Positions 8,886-18,364 of a stretch of 64,000 nt of DNA are shown here, piece by piece; within the stretch, counting starts at the first letter, position 1, and each line of letters starts with the position of its first letter. A program made the translations under genes and the position numbers. The stretch comes from Glycocaulis alkaliphilus (GTDB lineage Bacteria > Pseudomonadota > Alphaproteobacteria > Caulobacterales > Maricaulaceae): NCBI RefSeq assembly GCF_004000605.1, contig NZ_CP018911.1:682001-746000 (forward strand), read 5' to 3'. Below the pieces are notes generated by a model that saw nothing but the letters and a program-made list of their open reading frames with translations, was not told where the DNA came from and ran no database searches.

Positions 8886-10298
8886 ATGATCCCGGTTACC
8901 GCCTACAAGGGACGCCGCGTGGCGGTGTTCGGCCTTGGCCGCACCGGGATAACGGCTGCGCGCGCATTGGCGGCAGGCGGGGCAGAGGTTTCCGCCTGGG
9001 ATGACAACGAAGCCGCGCGCGAGAACGCCGCAAAGGCCGGTCTGGAGCTGGATGATCTCAACCGGCGTGACTGGGGCGATATGGCCGCTCTGGTGCTGTC
9101 TCCGGGGATCCCTCTTACGCACCCGGCCCCGCACCGCATGGTGTCGCTGGCCCGTGCGGTCGGTGCGCCGGTTATTGGTGATGTGGAACTATTCGCCCAG
9201 GCCATCGCCGACACGCCCGGCGTCACGGTGATCGGGATTACCGGCACGAACGGCAAATCCACCACGACGGCGCTGATCGGCCATATCCTGAAAAGCGCAG
9301 GGCGTGATGTGCGCGTGGGCGGCAATATCGGCGACGCCGTGCTCGGCCTCGAGCCGCCGCGTCCCGGCGCGATCTATGTGCTGGAGCTATCCTCCTACCA
9401 GCTTGATCTGATCGAGAGCCTGCGCTGCCGGGTGGCGGTCTTCCTGAACCTCACGCCGGACCATATCGACCGGCACGGCGATATTGAGGGCTACCGCACG
9501 GCCAAGGAACGCATCTTTGCCAATCAGCAGGACGGCGATACGGCGATTGTCGGCGTTGATGACGAGCCGAGCCGCAGCGTGTGTACGCGACTGAAATCGA
9601 AGGCGGGGCTGAATGTGATCCCGGTTTCCAGCCAGCGGCTCGTGTCATTCGGTGTCTACGCGCTGGCAGGCAAGCTCTACGACGACACCGCGAAGGGCGG
9701 CGCCCGCACGGTCATGGAACTGCACCGCGCACAGGCGCTTCCCGGTTCGCACAATGCCCAGAACGCGGCGGCGGCCTATGCTGCTGTGCGTGCCCTTGGA
9801 GTGAGCATTACCGACGCCATTGCCGGGATCGCCAGCTTTCCCGGCCTGCCACACCGGCAGGAGCGTGTCGGCGAGGCGGGATCGCTTCTCTTCATCAACG
9901 ATTCCAAGGCCACCAATGCCGAGGCCGCCGCGCAGGCGCTTGCCTGCTATCATGACATATTCTGGATTGCGGGCGGGCAGGCGAAATCGGGCGGTGTTGA
10001 AAGCCTGAAGCCCTTCTTCCGGCGTATCCGCAAGGCCTATCTGATCGGGCAGGATGCAGATCTGCTTCGCAAGCAGCTTGGCCGTGACGTGCCCGCCGAT
10101 ATGTCCGGCACGCTGGAGCGCGCTCTGCAGAACGCGGCCATGGACGCCGCCGAAAGCGGCTATCGTCGACCGGTTATTCTATTGTCACCAGCCTGCGCCT
10201 CGTTTGACCAGTTCAGAAGCTATGAGCATCGCGGCGACACATTCCGCGCTCTGGTAAAGGACTTGCTGGAGCGGGCAGCAAAGGGAGATGCGGCATGA
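8886..10298 (+). CDS. murD: UDP-MurNAc-L-alanine:D-glutamate ligase MurD
   Basis: It adds D-glutamate to UDP-MurNAc-L-Ala. The 470-residue protein has an N-terminal Rossmann-like UDP-binding domain (VAVFGLGRTGITAARAL), the ATP-binding loop GITGTNGKSTTTALIGH near residue 120, ELSSYQLD, and a C-terminal domain with NDSKATNAEAAAQAL. All are typical. The start is 9 nt after mraY without a strong ribosome binding site; the stop overlaps ftsW by 4 nt. Confidence 0.97.
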   Translation: MIPVTAYKGRRVAVFGLGRTGITAARALAAGGAEVSAWDDNEAARENAAKAGLELDDLNRRDWGDMAALVLSPGIPLTHPAPHRMVSLARAVGAPVIGDVELFAQAIADTPGVTVIGITGTNGKSTTTALIGHILKSAGRDVRVGGNIGDAVLGLEPPRPGAIYVLELSSYQLDLIESLRCRVAVFLNLTPDHIDRHGDIEGYRTAKERIFANQQDGDTAIVGVDDEPSRSVCTRLKSKAGLNVIPVSSQRLVSFGVYALAGKLYDDTAKGGARTVMELHRAQALPGSHNAQNAAAAYAAVRALGVSITDAIAGIASFPGLPHRQERVGEAGSLLFINDSKATNAEAAAQALACYHDIFWIAGGQAKSGGVESLKPFFRRIRKAYLIGQDADLLRKQLGRDVPADMSGTLERALQNAAMDAAESGYRRPVILLSPACASFDQFRSYEHRGDTFRALVKDLLERAAKGDAA

Positions 10299-11443
10299 AC
10301 ACGGCAAGCCGCAGCGGACTGGCGCGCCTCTGGTTCGGGCTGGACCGCACCTTGCTCTTCACGGTGGCCGGACTGATGGTTGTCGGTGTGACATTGTCCA
10401 TGGCAGCCAGCCCGAGCGCAGCCGAACGCATCAGCCCCGGTGATCCGTTCTACTATCTCTACCGGCACATTTTTTTCGCCGGTCTCTCCATGATCCTGAT
10501 GCTGGCAATAGCCGCGCTCAGCCCGCGCGGCGCGCGCCGTCTGGCCGGTCTGGCGCTGGTGGGCAGTTTTCTGGCGCTGATTGTCGTTGCCCTGATGGGG
10601 CACGAAGTAAACGGCGCCACGCGCTGGCTGCGCTTTGGCAGTTTCTCGCTGCAGCCATCGGAGTTCTTCAAACCGGCCTTCATTGTGATAACGGCCTGGC
10701 TGTTTTCCGAGGAGAGCAAGGGCGCGCCGGTACCCGGGCGCCTCGTGGCGGCAGGTATTTACGTGCTGGCGATATGCTTTCTCATCAGCCAGCCCGATTT
10801 CGGCCAGTCCATCCTGCTGACCGGCATTTTTGCCGCCATGCTGTGGGCTGCGGGCCTGTCCTTTCTCCACACCGCGCTTCTGGGCAGCGTGGCGCTCGGC
10901 GGTGCAGCCGGCGCCTATTTCTTCCTCGGCCATGTGCGTGACCGGGTCGCTGCCTTTCTTGCGCCTGCCTCCGCGAGCGGCCCCACCCAGACCGAGATGG
11001 CCGTAGGCGCCATTACGCGCGGCGGCTTTACCGGCGTCGGGCCCGGTGAAGGCGAGATCAAGCGCTATCTGCCCGAAGCGCACACCGATTTCGTGTTCTC
11101 GGTTGCCGCAGAGGAATTTGGCCTGGTGGCGTCGCTGGCCATTATCGGCCTGTTCGCCATCCTGTTTGCGCGGGCCTGGTCTCGCTCCATGCGCCTGTCG
11201 GACAATTTTGCGCAGCTCGCCGTGGCAGGCCTCGCCCTGATGTTTGGCGGGCAGGCGCTGATCAACATTCTCGTCAATCTGGAACTGGCCCCGGCCAAGG
11301 GCATGACCCTGCCTTTCGTCTCCTATGGCGGGTCGTCCATGCTGTCTCTGGCATTTGCCGCAGGCCTGCTGCTGGCGCTGACCAAGCGCACGCCGGGGGC
11401 TTACCTGCCTGAGCGCAGCAGCACGCGGCTGGTGCCGGCATGA
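10295..11443 (+). CDS. ftsW: Septal peptidoglycan glycosyltransferase FtsW
   Basis: This SEDS-family polytopic membrane protein polymerises lipid II at the septum in complex with FtsI. It has 382 residues and about ten transmembrane segments. SEDS signatures include GATRWLRFGSFSLQPSEFFKP, cut here into its recognised parts WLRFGSFSLQPSE, LPEAHTDFVFSVAAEEFG, and the closing LPFVSYGGSSML. The start overlaps the murD stop and the end overlaps murG, so it is tightly coupled. Confidence 0.96.
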   Translation: MNTASRSGLARLWFGLDRTLLFTVAGLMVVGVTLSMAASPSAAERISPGDPFYYLYRHIFFAGLSMILMLAIAALSPRGARRLAGLALVGSFLALIVVALMGHEVNGATRWLRFGSFSLQPSEFFKPAFIVITAWLFSEESKGAPVPGRLVAAGIYVLAICFLISQPDFGQSILLTGIFAAMLWAAGLSFLHTALLGSVALGGAAGAYFFLGHVRDRVAAFLAPASASGPTQTEMAVGAITRGGFTGVGPGEGEIKRYLPEAHTDFVFSVAAEEFGLVASLAIIGLFAILFARAWSRSMRLSDNFAQLAVAGLALMFGGQALINILVNLELAPAKGMTLPFVSYGGSSMLSLAFAAGLLLALTKRTPGAYLPERSSTRLVPA

Positions 11444-12537
11444 GCGCCCCCCGGCTTCTCATTGCCGCAGGCGGCACAGGCGGGCACATCTTCCCAGCCC
11501 GGGCGGTGGCGGAGACCCTGCGCGAGGCGGGCTGGCGGATACGCCTGGTCACAGATCAGCGCGGCATGCGCCACGCCAGCGGCTTTCCTGGCGAGGGCGT
11601 GGACCAGATCGAGGCAGCAACACCCTTCGTGAAGAACCCGGCGCGCGCAGCGGGCAACACGCTGAAACTGGCCAGAGGCTTTGCCAGCACCGGGCGCATC
11701 GTCGCGCAGTTCCAGCCTGACCTCATCGCCGGGTTTGGCGGCTACCCGGCCTTTCCTGCGCTGGCGCATGCCCGGCTGAAACGCATACCCTTCGTGATCC
11801 ATGAGCAAAACTCCGTGCTGGGACGGGTCAACCGGGTGTTTGCCCGCAAAGCGTTTGCGGTCGCATCCGGCTTCGACCGGCTGGACCGCCTGCCCCGCAA
11901 GGCCCGCCATGTGGTCACCGGCAATCCGGTACGCGGCGCGATCCTCGCGGGGGGGCGCACGCCCTATGCCGCGCCTGAGGAAGGCGGCCCTGTCCGATTG
12001 CTGGTGATTGGCGGATCGCTGGGCGCGCGCATCCTGTCGGTAGGCGTGCCTGAAGCGATTTCGGGTCTGCCTGAAGCTTTGCGCGCCCGCCTTGAGGTGA
12101 CGCAGCAGACCCGCGCCGAGCAGATCGAGGCGTCGCGCCGCCTCTATGCCGAAGCGGGCGTGAAGGCCCATTGCGAGCCCTTCTTTGAGGATATGGGACC
12201 GCTCTACGCAAAGTCTCACCTCATCATTTCGCGTTCTGGCGCGTCCAGCGTGTCGGAGATCGCCGCACTGGGCCGTCCGTCCTTGCTTGTGCCGCTGGAG
12301 ATCGCTGCGGACGATCATCAGCGCGCCAACGCAATGGGGCTGGCGCAAGCGGGCGGCGCGCAGATCATCACCGAGGACGAGATTGCTGCGGGCGCGCTGC
12401 GGGCGCGGCTTGAAACCCTGCTGGCCGATGGCGAAGCTCTCGCCTCAATGGCCGAAGCAGCCCTGCAGGCCGGCAAGCCGGATGCGCACTTGCGTCTGGC
12501 ATCGCTCCTGCAGGAGGCGGCGAACGCGCGCACCTGA
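11440..12537 (+). CDS. murG: UDP-GlcNAc:lipid I N-acetylglucosamine transferase MurG
   Basis: It converts lipid I to lipid II on the inner face of the membrane. The 365-residue GT28 fold shows the donor loops [12 protein letters not shown] at the N-terminus, [20 protein letters not shown], and VIGGSLGA at the start of the second domain. [17 protein letters not shown] closes the UDP-GlcNAc site. The start overlaps ftsW. After the stop there is a 25-nt gap before murC. Confidence 0.97.
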   Translation: MSAPRLLIAAGGTGGHIFPARAVAETLREAGWRIRLVTDQRGMRHASGFPGEGVDQIEAATPFVKNPARAAGNTLKLARGFASTGRIVAQFQPDLIAGFGGYPAFPALAHARLKRIPFVIHEQNSVLGRVNRVFARKAFAVASGFDRLDRLPRKARHVVTGNPVRGAILAGGRTPYAAPEEGGPVRLLVIGGSLGARILSVGVPEAISGLPEALRARLEVTQQTRAEQIEASRRLYAEAGVKAHCEPFFEDMGPLYAKSHLIISRSGASSVSEIAALGRPSLLVPLEIAADDHQRANAMGLAQAGGAQIITEDEIAAGALRARLETLLADGEALASMAEAALQAGKPDAHLRLASLLQEAANART

Positions 12538-12562
12538 CACAGACTTTTCAAGGACAGTATTC

Positions 12563-13972
12563 ATGGCTCCGATTGACCTGCCTGCCGCTACCGGCCCGGT
12601 GCATTTCGTTGGTATTGGCGGGATCGGCATGAGCGGTATTGCCGAGGTGATGCTCAATCTGGGCTACCGGGTCTCCGGCTCGGACATCAAGGACAGTGCC
12701 AATGTGGAGCGCCTGCGGGCCAAGGGCGCGGTCGTGCATATCGGGCACCGGGCCGAGAATGTGGAGGGCGCTGGCGCGCTCGTCGTCTCGTCGGCGGTAA
12801 AGCGCGACAATCCCGAATTGGTCGCCGCGCGTGCCAAACGTATTCCCGTCGTGCGCCGGGCAGAGATGCTCGCCGAGCTGATGCGCCTGAAATACGCAGT
12901 GGCGGTGGGCGGCACGCATGGCAAGACGACGACGACCTCCCTTATCGCTGCACTGATGGATGCGGCAGGCTTTGACCCGACCGTCATCAATGGCGGCATC
13001 ATTTCCGCCTATGGCTCGAACGCTAAAATGGGCGAAGGCGAGTGGATGGTGGTGGAGGCCGATGAGAGCGACGGCTCCTTCCTCAAACTGCGCGGCACCG
13101 TCGCGCTCATCACCAATATCGATCCTGAACATATGGAGCATTACGGCGATTTCGATGCGCTGCGTGATGCCTTTGCCCAGTTCGTCGAGAACCTGCCCTT
13201 TTACGGGTTCGCCGCCCTTTGTACCGATCACCCCGAAGTGCAGGCGCTGGCCGCGCGTATCGAGGACCGGCGCATCATCACCTATGGCTTCAATCCGCAG
13301 GCCGATGTGCGCTGCATCAATCTGCGCACCAGCCCGCAAGGGGCCGTGTTCGACATCGCCTTCCAGCCGCCGGGCGAGGAACGCGTGGTCTGGAAAGACA
13401 TCTCCCTGCCCATGATGGGCGAGCACAATGTCCAGAACACAACCGGCGCAGTGGCCGTGGCACAGGCGCTGGGCTGTACGGAAAGTGCTGCCCGCGAAGC
13501 TCTGGGCGGTTTTGCGGGCGTGAAGCGCCGCTTCACCATCACCGGCACGGCCAAGGGCGTCACGGTGGTCGATGATTATGGCCACCACCCGGTCGAGATC
13601 GCCGCCGTCCTGAAAGCGGCCCGCCAGCGGGCAGGGGACGGCAAGGTGATCGCGGTCGTGCAGCCGCACCGCTATAGCCGCCTCAACGATCTCTTCGAGG
13701 AATTCTGCACCTGCTTTAACGATGCCGACAGCGTGCTCGTCGCGGACGTGTATTCGGCAGGCGAAAGCCCGATTGAGGGCGCAGACCAAGCCTCGCTCAT
13801 TGCCGGCTTGCAGGCGCACGGCCATCGCGATGCGTCTGCCAGCTCGCGTGAAACCCTCGCCGATGACATCAAGCCGCGCGCGAAATCCGGCGATCTCGTC
13901 GTCTGCCTTGGCGCTGGCGACATTACCGCCTGGGCGGCGGAGCTTCCCGCGAGGCTGGAGCAGGTGTTGTGA
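12563..13972 (+). CDS. murC: UDP-N-acetylmuramate:L-alanine ligase MurC
   Basis: It adds the first stem residue, L-Ala, to UDP-MurNAc. The 469-residue protein starts [20 protein letters not shown], where [16 protein letters not shown] is the UDP-binding loop. The ATP loop is [27 protein letters not shown] and [14 protein letters not shown] are also diagnostic. The frame is open far upstream, but homology and the CAAGGAC ribosome binding site at about 12549 fix the ATG at 12563. A four-hairpin repeat separates it from murB, the only such break in the operon. Confidence 0.97.
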   Translation: MAPIDLPAATGPVHFVGIGGIGMSGIAEVMLNLGYRVSGSDIKDSANVERLRAKGAVVHIGHRAENVEGAGALVVSSAVKRDNPELVAARAKRIPVVRRAEMLAELMRLKYAVAVGGTHGKTTTTSLIAALMDAAGFDPTVINGGIISAYGSNAKMGEGEWMVVEADESDGSFLKLRGTVALITNIDPEHMEHYGDFDALRDAFAQFVENLPFYGFAALCTDHPEVQALAARIEDRRIITYGFNPQADVRCINLRTSPQGAVFDIAFQPPGEERVVWKDISLPMMGEHNVQNTTGAVAVAQALGCTESAAREALGGFAGVKRRFTITGTAKGVTVVDDYGHHPVEIAAVLKAARQRAGDGKVIAVVQPHRYSRLNDLFEEFCTCFNDADSVLVADVYSAGESPIEGADQASLIAGLQAHGHRDASASSRETLADDIKPRAKSGDLVVCLGAGDITAWAAELPARLEQVL

Positions 13973-14000
13973 TTATAAGCTCGAAAGCTGCTGCTACTTG

Positions 14001-14112
14001 TCCTCCCCCGTTTACGGGGGAGGTGTCAGCGCAGCTGACGGAGGGGGGAGCTTTTTCTTTTCAAAATCCCCCCCTCGGCCTTTCAGGCCACTCCCCCCGT
14101 GAACGGGGGGAG
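14001..14112 (+). repeat. Four-hairpin intergenic repeat, copy B (inside the dcw operon)
   Basis: Same architecture as copy A. Here the second hairpin is GTCAGCGCAGCTGAC and the third GGCCTTTCAGGCC. It fills most of the 157-nt gap between murC and murB. The last hairpin ends at 14112, where the purine-rich murB ribosome binding region (AGAAAGAGGG, 14111-14120) begins. An RNA copy would fold into stems of 7-10 GC pairs within the operon transcript. Confidence 0.88.
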
Positions 14113-14129
14113 AAAGAGGGTGGCGGCAT

Positions 14130-15065
14130 ATGACCTTCCCCTCTCTCCTTCCCCAACTGCCTGAAGTGCGCGGGCAGTATATCGAGAACGCGCCGCTGTC
14201 TGACATTACCTGGCTGCGTGTAGGCGGGCCTGCGCAGGTGCTCTATTTGCCGGCAGATGAGGCGGACCTTGCGCGCTTTCTGGCCGAAACGCCTGAGGAT
14301 ATTCCCGTCCATGTGCTGGGCGCGGGCTCGAACACGCTTGTAAGGGATGGCGGGGTGCCGGGCGTGGTAATCCGCCTGACGCCGGCATTTGCACGCACGG
14401 AAGTGCTGGAGGGCAATCGTATCCGCATCGGTACGGCACTGCTCGACAAGATGGCGGCCAAGGCCGCCGCCAAGGCAGGCATTGCGGGGCTGGAATTCTA
14501 TGTCGGCGTACCGGGCACAATCGGCGGCGCGATCCGCATGAATGCGGGCTGCTATGGGTCGGAGACAAAGGACGTGCTGGTTGAGGCCATCGCGCTGGAT
14601 CGCCGGGGCCGCCGCCTGATTGTGAAGCCGGACGAGCTGGGCCATGCCTACCGCCACTGCTCTGCGCCCGAAGACTGGATCTTTACCGAGGCGGTGTTTG
14701 AAGGCCGGGCCGATGAACCGGCCGCCATTCTGGAACGCATGGACGCAATCAGCGAGAAGCGCGCGGCCACTCAGCCTATCCGGGAGAAGACCTCCGGTTC
14801 CACCTTCAAGAACCCGGACCAGACCGCCAGCAAGGGCCGCTCGGCCTGGCAGCTGGTGGACGCGGTTGGCGGGCGCGGACGGCGCAAGGGCGGGGCGCGC
14901 TTTTCCGAGATGCACGCCAATTTCCTGATCAATGATGGCAGCGCCAGCGCGGCAGACCTTGAAGGGCTCGTGGAGGAAATCCGCGCCGAGATTGCCTCAA
15001 AGGAAAACGTCGAGATGCACTGGGAAGTCAAACGTATTGGCCTGCCCGCAGGAGAAAACGCATGA
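14130..15065 (+). CDS. murB: UDP-N-acetylenolpyruvoylglucosamine reductase MurB
   Basis: This FAD enzyme reduces the enolpyruvyl group to make UDP-MurNAc with NADPH. At 311 residues it is a short type II MurB. FAD-domain motifs [18 protein letters not shown] and [20 protein letters not shown] are clear. GSTFKNP supplies the catalytic Ser, and [18 protein letters not shown] the C-terminal region. The ribosome binding site AAAGAGGG touches the end of repeat B. The stop overlaps ddl by 4 nt. Confidence 0.96.
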   Translation: MTFPSLLPQLPEVRGQYIENAPLSDITWLRVGGPAQVLYLPADEADLARFLAETPEDIPVHVLGAGSNTLVRDGGVPGVVIRLTPAFARTEVLEGNRIRIGTALLDKMAAKAAAKAGIAGLEFYVGVPGTIGGAIRMNAGCYGSETKDVLVEAIALDRRGRRLIVKPDELGHAYRHCSAPEDWIFTEAVFEGRADEPAAILERMDAISEKRAATQPIREKTSGSTFKNPDQTASKGRSAWQLVDAVGGRGRRKGGARFSEMHANFLINDGSASAADLEGLVEEIRAEIASKENVEMHWEVKRIGLPAGENA

Positions 15066-15979
15066 GCAAGCGCATCGCCCTTCTGCTCGGAGGCCTCAGC
15101 CCTGAGCGCGAGGTCTCGCTGGTCTCGGGCCGCGAATGTGCCAAGGGCCTGCGCGCCAAGGGGCATGAGGTCCATGAGATTGACCCCGCGAACGAGCGCT
15201 GGATCGATGACATCAAGGCGCTCAAACCCGATCTGGTGTTCAACGCGCTCCATGGCCTATGGGGTGAGGACGGGCGTGTGCAGGGCGTGCTGGAATATCT
15301 GCGCATCCCCTACACGCATTCCGGCGTGCTGGCCTCGGCGCTGGCGATGGACAAGCAGAAGACCAAGGCGGTCTTGCGCCTTGCGGGCCTTAACTGCCCG
15401 GACGGAAAGATTGTCAGCCGGTTTGACGCTGCACGCGATCACGTCATGCCTGCGCCCTATGTGGCCAAGCCCAATGATCAGGGCTCGTCGGTGGGTGTGC
15501 TGATCGTGCGTGAGGGGGCGAACCGCCCGCCTGCGGAACTCGCCGCTGACAGCTGGCCCTATGGCGATGAAATCCTGATCGAAAAATTCATTCCGGGCCG
15601 CGAGCTGACCGTCGCCGTAATGGGTGACCGCGCGCTGACCGTCACCGAGATCGTGCCCAAAACAGCCTTTTATGACTATGAGGCAAAATACGCAGATGGC
15701 GGCTCCACCCATCAGCTGCCCGCCGGCATCCCGGCCCATGTCTTTGACCAGGCGATGGAAGCGGCTGTCACCGCGCATCGCGAGCTTGGTTGCCGGGGGC
15801 TCACCCGGTCCGATTTCCGCTGGGATGAAGGCGGTGACGGCAAGCTTTGGTTACTCGAAATTAATACCCAGCCGGGCATGACTCCTACATCGCTTGCGCC
15901 CGAACAGGCCGCGCATTGCGGTATCGGATTTCCCGACCTTGTCGAATGGATAGCGGAGGATGCCAGTTGTCAGAGGTGA
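15062..15979 (+). CDS. ddl: D-alanine:D-alanine ligase Ddl
   Basis: This ATP-grasp enzyme joins two D-Ala molecules for use by MurF. It has 305 residues, the DdlB length. The N-terminal [16 protein letters not shown] holds the catalytic Glu/Ser loop. [29 protein letters not shown] and [19 protein letters not shown] are classic. It is coupled to murB by ATGA. Its last 13 nt contain the likely ftsQ start. Confidence 0.97.
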   Translation: MSKRIALLLGGLSPEREVSLVSGRECAKGLRAKGHEVHEIDPANERWIDDIKALKPDLVFNALHGLWGEDGRVQGVLEYLRIPYTHSGVLASALAMDKQKTKAVLRLAGLNCPDGKIVSRFDAARDHVMPAPYVAKPNDQGSSVGVLIVREGANRPPAELAADSWPYGDEILIEKFIPGRELTVAVMGDRALTVTEIVPKTAFYDYEAKYADGGSTHQLPAGIPAHVFDQAMEAAVTAHRELGCRGLTRSDFRWDEGGDGKLWLLEINTQPGMTPTSLAPEQAAHCGIGFPDLVEWIAEDASCQR

Positions 15980-16893
15980 GGCGCTCTCGAACAGCTCCCA
16001 CCCGTGCCGGAAGTTCCGGCGCAACGCGCTCCCGCACCCGCAAGCCACCCGCCTCCATCCCCCAGCGCCCCATGGTCAACTGGGCCAGCGCCCAGATACG
16101 CACCGCGCGCTACCGCACGATTACCGCGCTGCGTCTGGGCTTTTTTGCTGTCGCGGGCGTGACCGCGCTGGCATTCATCGGTCTGGCCATGACGGGCGGG
16201 CTGGGCCCGGCTGGCGACGGGCTGCGCACCGCCTTTGCTGATCACCTCACCCGCTCGGGCTATGTTGTACGCGCCGTGGATGTGGTGGGCGCCCGTGACG
16301 TGAGCGCCGCCGAGATTGCGCAGGTCATCGGCGCGCGGCCCGGCCGGGGTCTGATCGAGATTGATCCTGAGCAGGCGCGCGCCGCTATCGAATCCATGAG
16401 CCGGGTTGAAAGCGCGCAGGTCATCCGCCTCTGGCCGGACAGGGTCAGCGTCATCATTACCGAGCGTGCGCCCTATGCGCTCTGGCAGAATGAAGGCGTG
16501 CATTACGTAATCGACCGGCTCGGCATCGTGCTGGCTGGAGAAAATCCGTCAGACCACGCCGCGCTGCCCCGCCTTGTCGGGGCCGGTGCCAATGAAGCGG
16601 CGGAGGAGATCATTACCGTGCTCGCCCGCCAGCCGGAACTCGCCGCTCTTGTCACCCATGCGGTACGTGTGGGCGAGCGGCGCTGGAATCTGCGCCTGCA
16701 GTCAGGCAGCGACATCCTGCTTCCCGAAACCGGCGTCGCCAGCGCCGTGGCCCTGATCGCGGCCCTGCACGCCGACCAGCGTGTGCTGGAGCTCGACGCC
16801 CAGGCTTTTGATTTGCGCGGCGATGGCGAAATGGCGATCCGCGCCTGGCCGGAACGTGCAGGCGGTGCTTCGGCCCGTGAGCGGGGAGCCTGA
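15967..16893 (+). CDS. ftsQ: Cell division protein FtsQ
   Basis: This 308-residue bitopic membrane protein has a basic proline-rich cytoplasmic tail, one transmembrane helix (about [20 protein letters not shown]) and an extracytoplasmic POTRA domain ([20 protein letters not shown]) followed by the FtsQ domain. It recruits FtsL/FtsB. I prefer the TTG at 15967 because GGAGG at 15955-15959 sits 7 nt before it. A GTG at 15976, overlapping the ddl stop in GTGA, would leave 16 nt. The choice is not certain. ftsA follows 6 nt after the stop. Confidence 0.9.
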   Translation: MSEVRRSRTAPTRAGSSGATRSRTRKPPASIPQRPMVNWASAQIRTARYRTITALRLGFFAVAGVTALAFIGLAMTGGLGPAGDGLRTAFADHLTRSGYVVRAVDVVGARDVSAAEIAQVIGARPGRGLIEIDPEQARAAIESMSRVESAQVIRLWPDRVSVIITERAPYALWQNEGVHYVIDRLGIVLAGENPSDHAALPRLVGAGANEAAEEIITVLARQPELAALVTHAVRVGERRWNLRLQSGSDILLPETGVASAVALIAALHADQRVLELDAQAFDLRGDGEMAIRAWPERAGGASARERGA

Positions 16894-16899
16894 GCCGAA

Positions 16900-18213
16900 A
16901 TGGGCCTGTTTACGCGCAAGACTGCCGATGCGGCGAACGGCAAGCCGGGTATATACGCCGCGCTGGAGATAGGCGCCGCCAAGACCGTCTGCTTTATCGT
17001 CAAGATGGAAGCCACCCTGACCGGCCCCCGTCCGAGAGTGGTGGGTGTAGGCCACCATTCCAGCGCCGGCATGCGCGCGGGCGGCGTTGTGGATATTGAC
17101 GCCGCAGCCAGCGTGATCCGGGCGGTCGTCGACAATGCCGAGCGCATGGCGCGCCACGCGGTCAGTGAAGTCAGCCTTGTCACCACTGCCGGCAGCCCGG
17201 CGTCCGAACGCGTGTCGATCGAGGCGCCTGTCTCGGGCCGCGAGGTGAGTGAACGTGACCGTAACCGCGTCTTGTCGGCCGGGCTGCAGCAGTGCGCGCG
17301 GCCGGGCCGCGCCATGCTGCACGCCATGCCCGTTGCCTGGCGGGTGGACGATAATCGCGGTGTGAAAGATCCGCGCGGCATGGCCGGGCGCAGTCTGGCG
17401 GTGGACCTGCATGTGATCTCCGCTGACGCTGATCCGCTGCGCAATCTGATGAATGCGGTGGCACAGTGCCGTCTGGAAGTGAGCGAGGTCATCGCCTCGC
17501 CTTATGCCGCCGCCCTGTCTGTTCTGGCGGGGGATGAGGCGCTGCTGGGTGCGACGGTGATCGATATGGGCGCGGACACCACAAGCCTTGCCGTGTTCGC
17601 CGATGGCGTACCGGTGCATGTCGACATGATCCCGGTCGGGGGCAATCACGTCACGCGCGACATAGCGCGCGGCCTGTCCACACCCGTTCATGCCGCTGAA
17701 CGCATCAAGGCGCTCTACGGTTCGGCGCTCGACAGCCCGGACGATGACCGGGCGATGATCGAGGCCCCGCCGGTTGCCGCTGGCCCGGATGCGGGCATGA
17801 ACCAGTATCCGCGTGCCATGCTCAACGCGATCATCCGGCCCCGGCTGGAAGAGATTTTCGAACTGATTCGCGACCGGCTGGACGCCGCCGGGCTCAGCGA
17901 AGCTTCGGGACGCATCTTGGTGCTGACGGGCGGGGCAAGCCAGCTTCCCGGCGTTGTCGAGCTGGCCGGACGCGTGCTGCGCCGCCAGACGCGGCTGGGC
18001 CGTCCGGCTGCGATCGCCGGGCTGGGCGATGCGCTGGCTGGACCCGGCTTCGCCGCCAGCACAGGCTCGCTTGCCCGTCACGCACGCGCACCGGCCGAGA
18101 TACTATCCGGCCCGCCGCGCTTCATCACGGCCGCCTCGGCGCGCCGCGTGGCCCGGCCCGCCTCCCAAAGCGGACCGTCGGCGATCTGGCGCTGGTTTGC
18201 AGAGAGTTTCTGA
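16900..18213 (+). CDS. ftsA: Cell division protein FtsA
   Basis: This actin-fold ATPase anchors FtsZ to the membrane and signals to the divisome. Over its 437 residues it shows YAALEIGAAKTVCFI (phosphate 1), the 1C subdomain, TVIDMGADTTSLAVF (phosphate 2) and LTGGASQLPGV (adenosine motif). The C-terminal IWRWFAESF is an amphipathic membrane-targeting helix. A ribosome binding site GGGGAG lies inside the ftsQ end. After the stop, a GAGCGA/TCGCTC inverted repeat (about 18213-18233) lacks a T tract. Confidence 0.95.
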   Translation: MGLFTRKTADAANGKPGIYAALEIGAAKTVCFIVKMEATLTGPRPRVVGVGHHSSAGMRAGGVVDIDAAASVIRAVVDNAERMARHAVSEVSLVTTAGSPASERVSIEAPVSGREVSERDRNRVLSAGLQQCARPGRAMLHAMPVAWRVDDNRGVKDPRGMAGRSLAVDLHVISADADPLRNLMNAVAQCRLEVSEVIASPYAAALSVLAGDEALLGATVIDMGADTTSLAVFADGVPVHVDMIPVGGNHVTRDIARGLSTPVHAAERIKALYGSALDSPDDDRAMIEAPPVAAGPDAGMNQYPRAMLNAIIRPRLEEIFELIRDRLDAAGLSEASGRILVLTGGASQLPGVVELAGRVLRRQTRLGRPAAIAGLGDALAGPGFAASTGSLARHARAPAEILSGPPRFITAASARRVARPASQSGPSAIWRWFAESF

Positions 18214-18283
18214 GCGACGGCGCGTCGTTCGCTCTATGTTCCTGTAACCAATGCTAAAATATCGCCAATCATGTCAGTGGCGT

Positions 18284-18298
18284 TTAACGCTCGCTTAA
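18284..18298 (+). promoter_or_regulatory. CtrA-type box upstream of ftsZ
   Basis: TTAA at 18284-18287 and TTAA at 18295-18298 are separated by exactly 7 nt, the consensus spacing of the CtrA cell-cycle regulator. It lies about 65 nt before the ftsZ start, in the only gap within ftsQ-ftsA-ftsZ. In Caulobacter, CtrA is known to act at the ftsZ promoter. A lone GTTAAC half site follows at 18331. No GANTC methylation site was seen in this gap. Confidence 0.65.
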
Positions 18299-18364
18299 GC
18301 AACGCGCCCTCAAACTGACGGCTAATCGTTGTTAACCGTAGCCCGCGTGACGGAGCCTCTCCCC

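Noticed and set aside
7713-9134. 473-codon minus-strand frame opposite mraY and murD
   Set aside because: His/Gly/Asp-rich translation typical of an antisense shadow; the plus strand carries full mraY and murD motifs.
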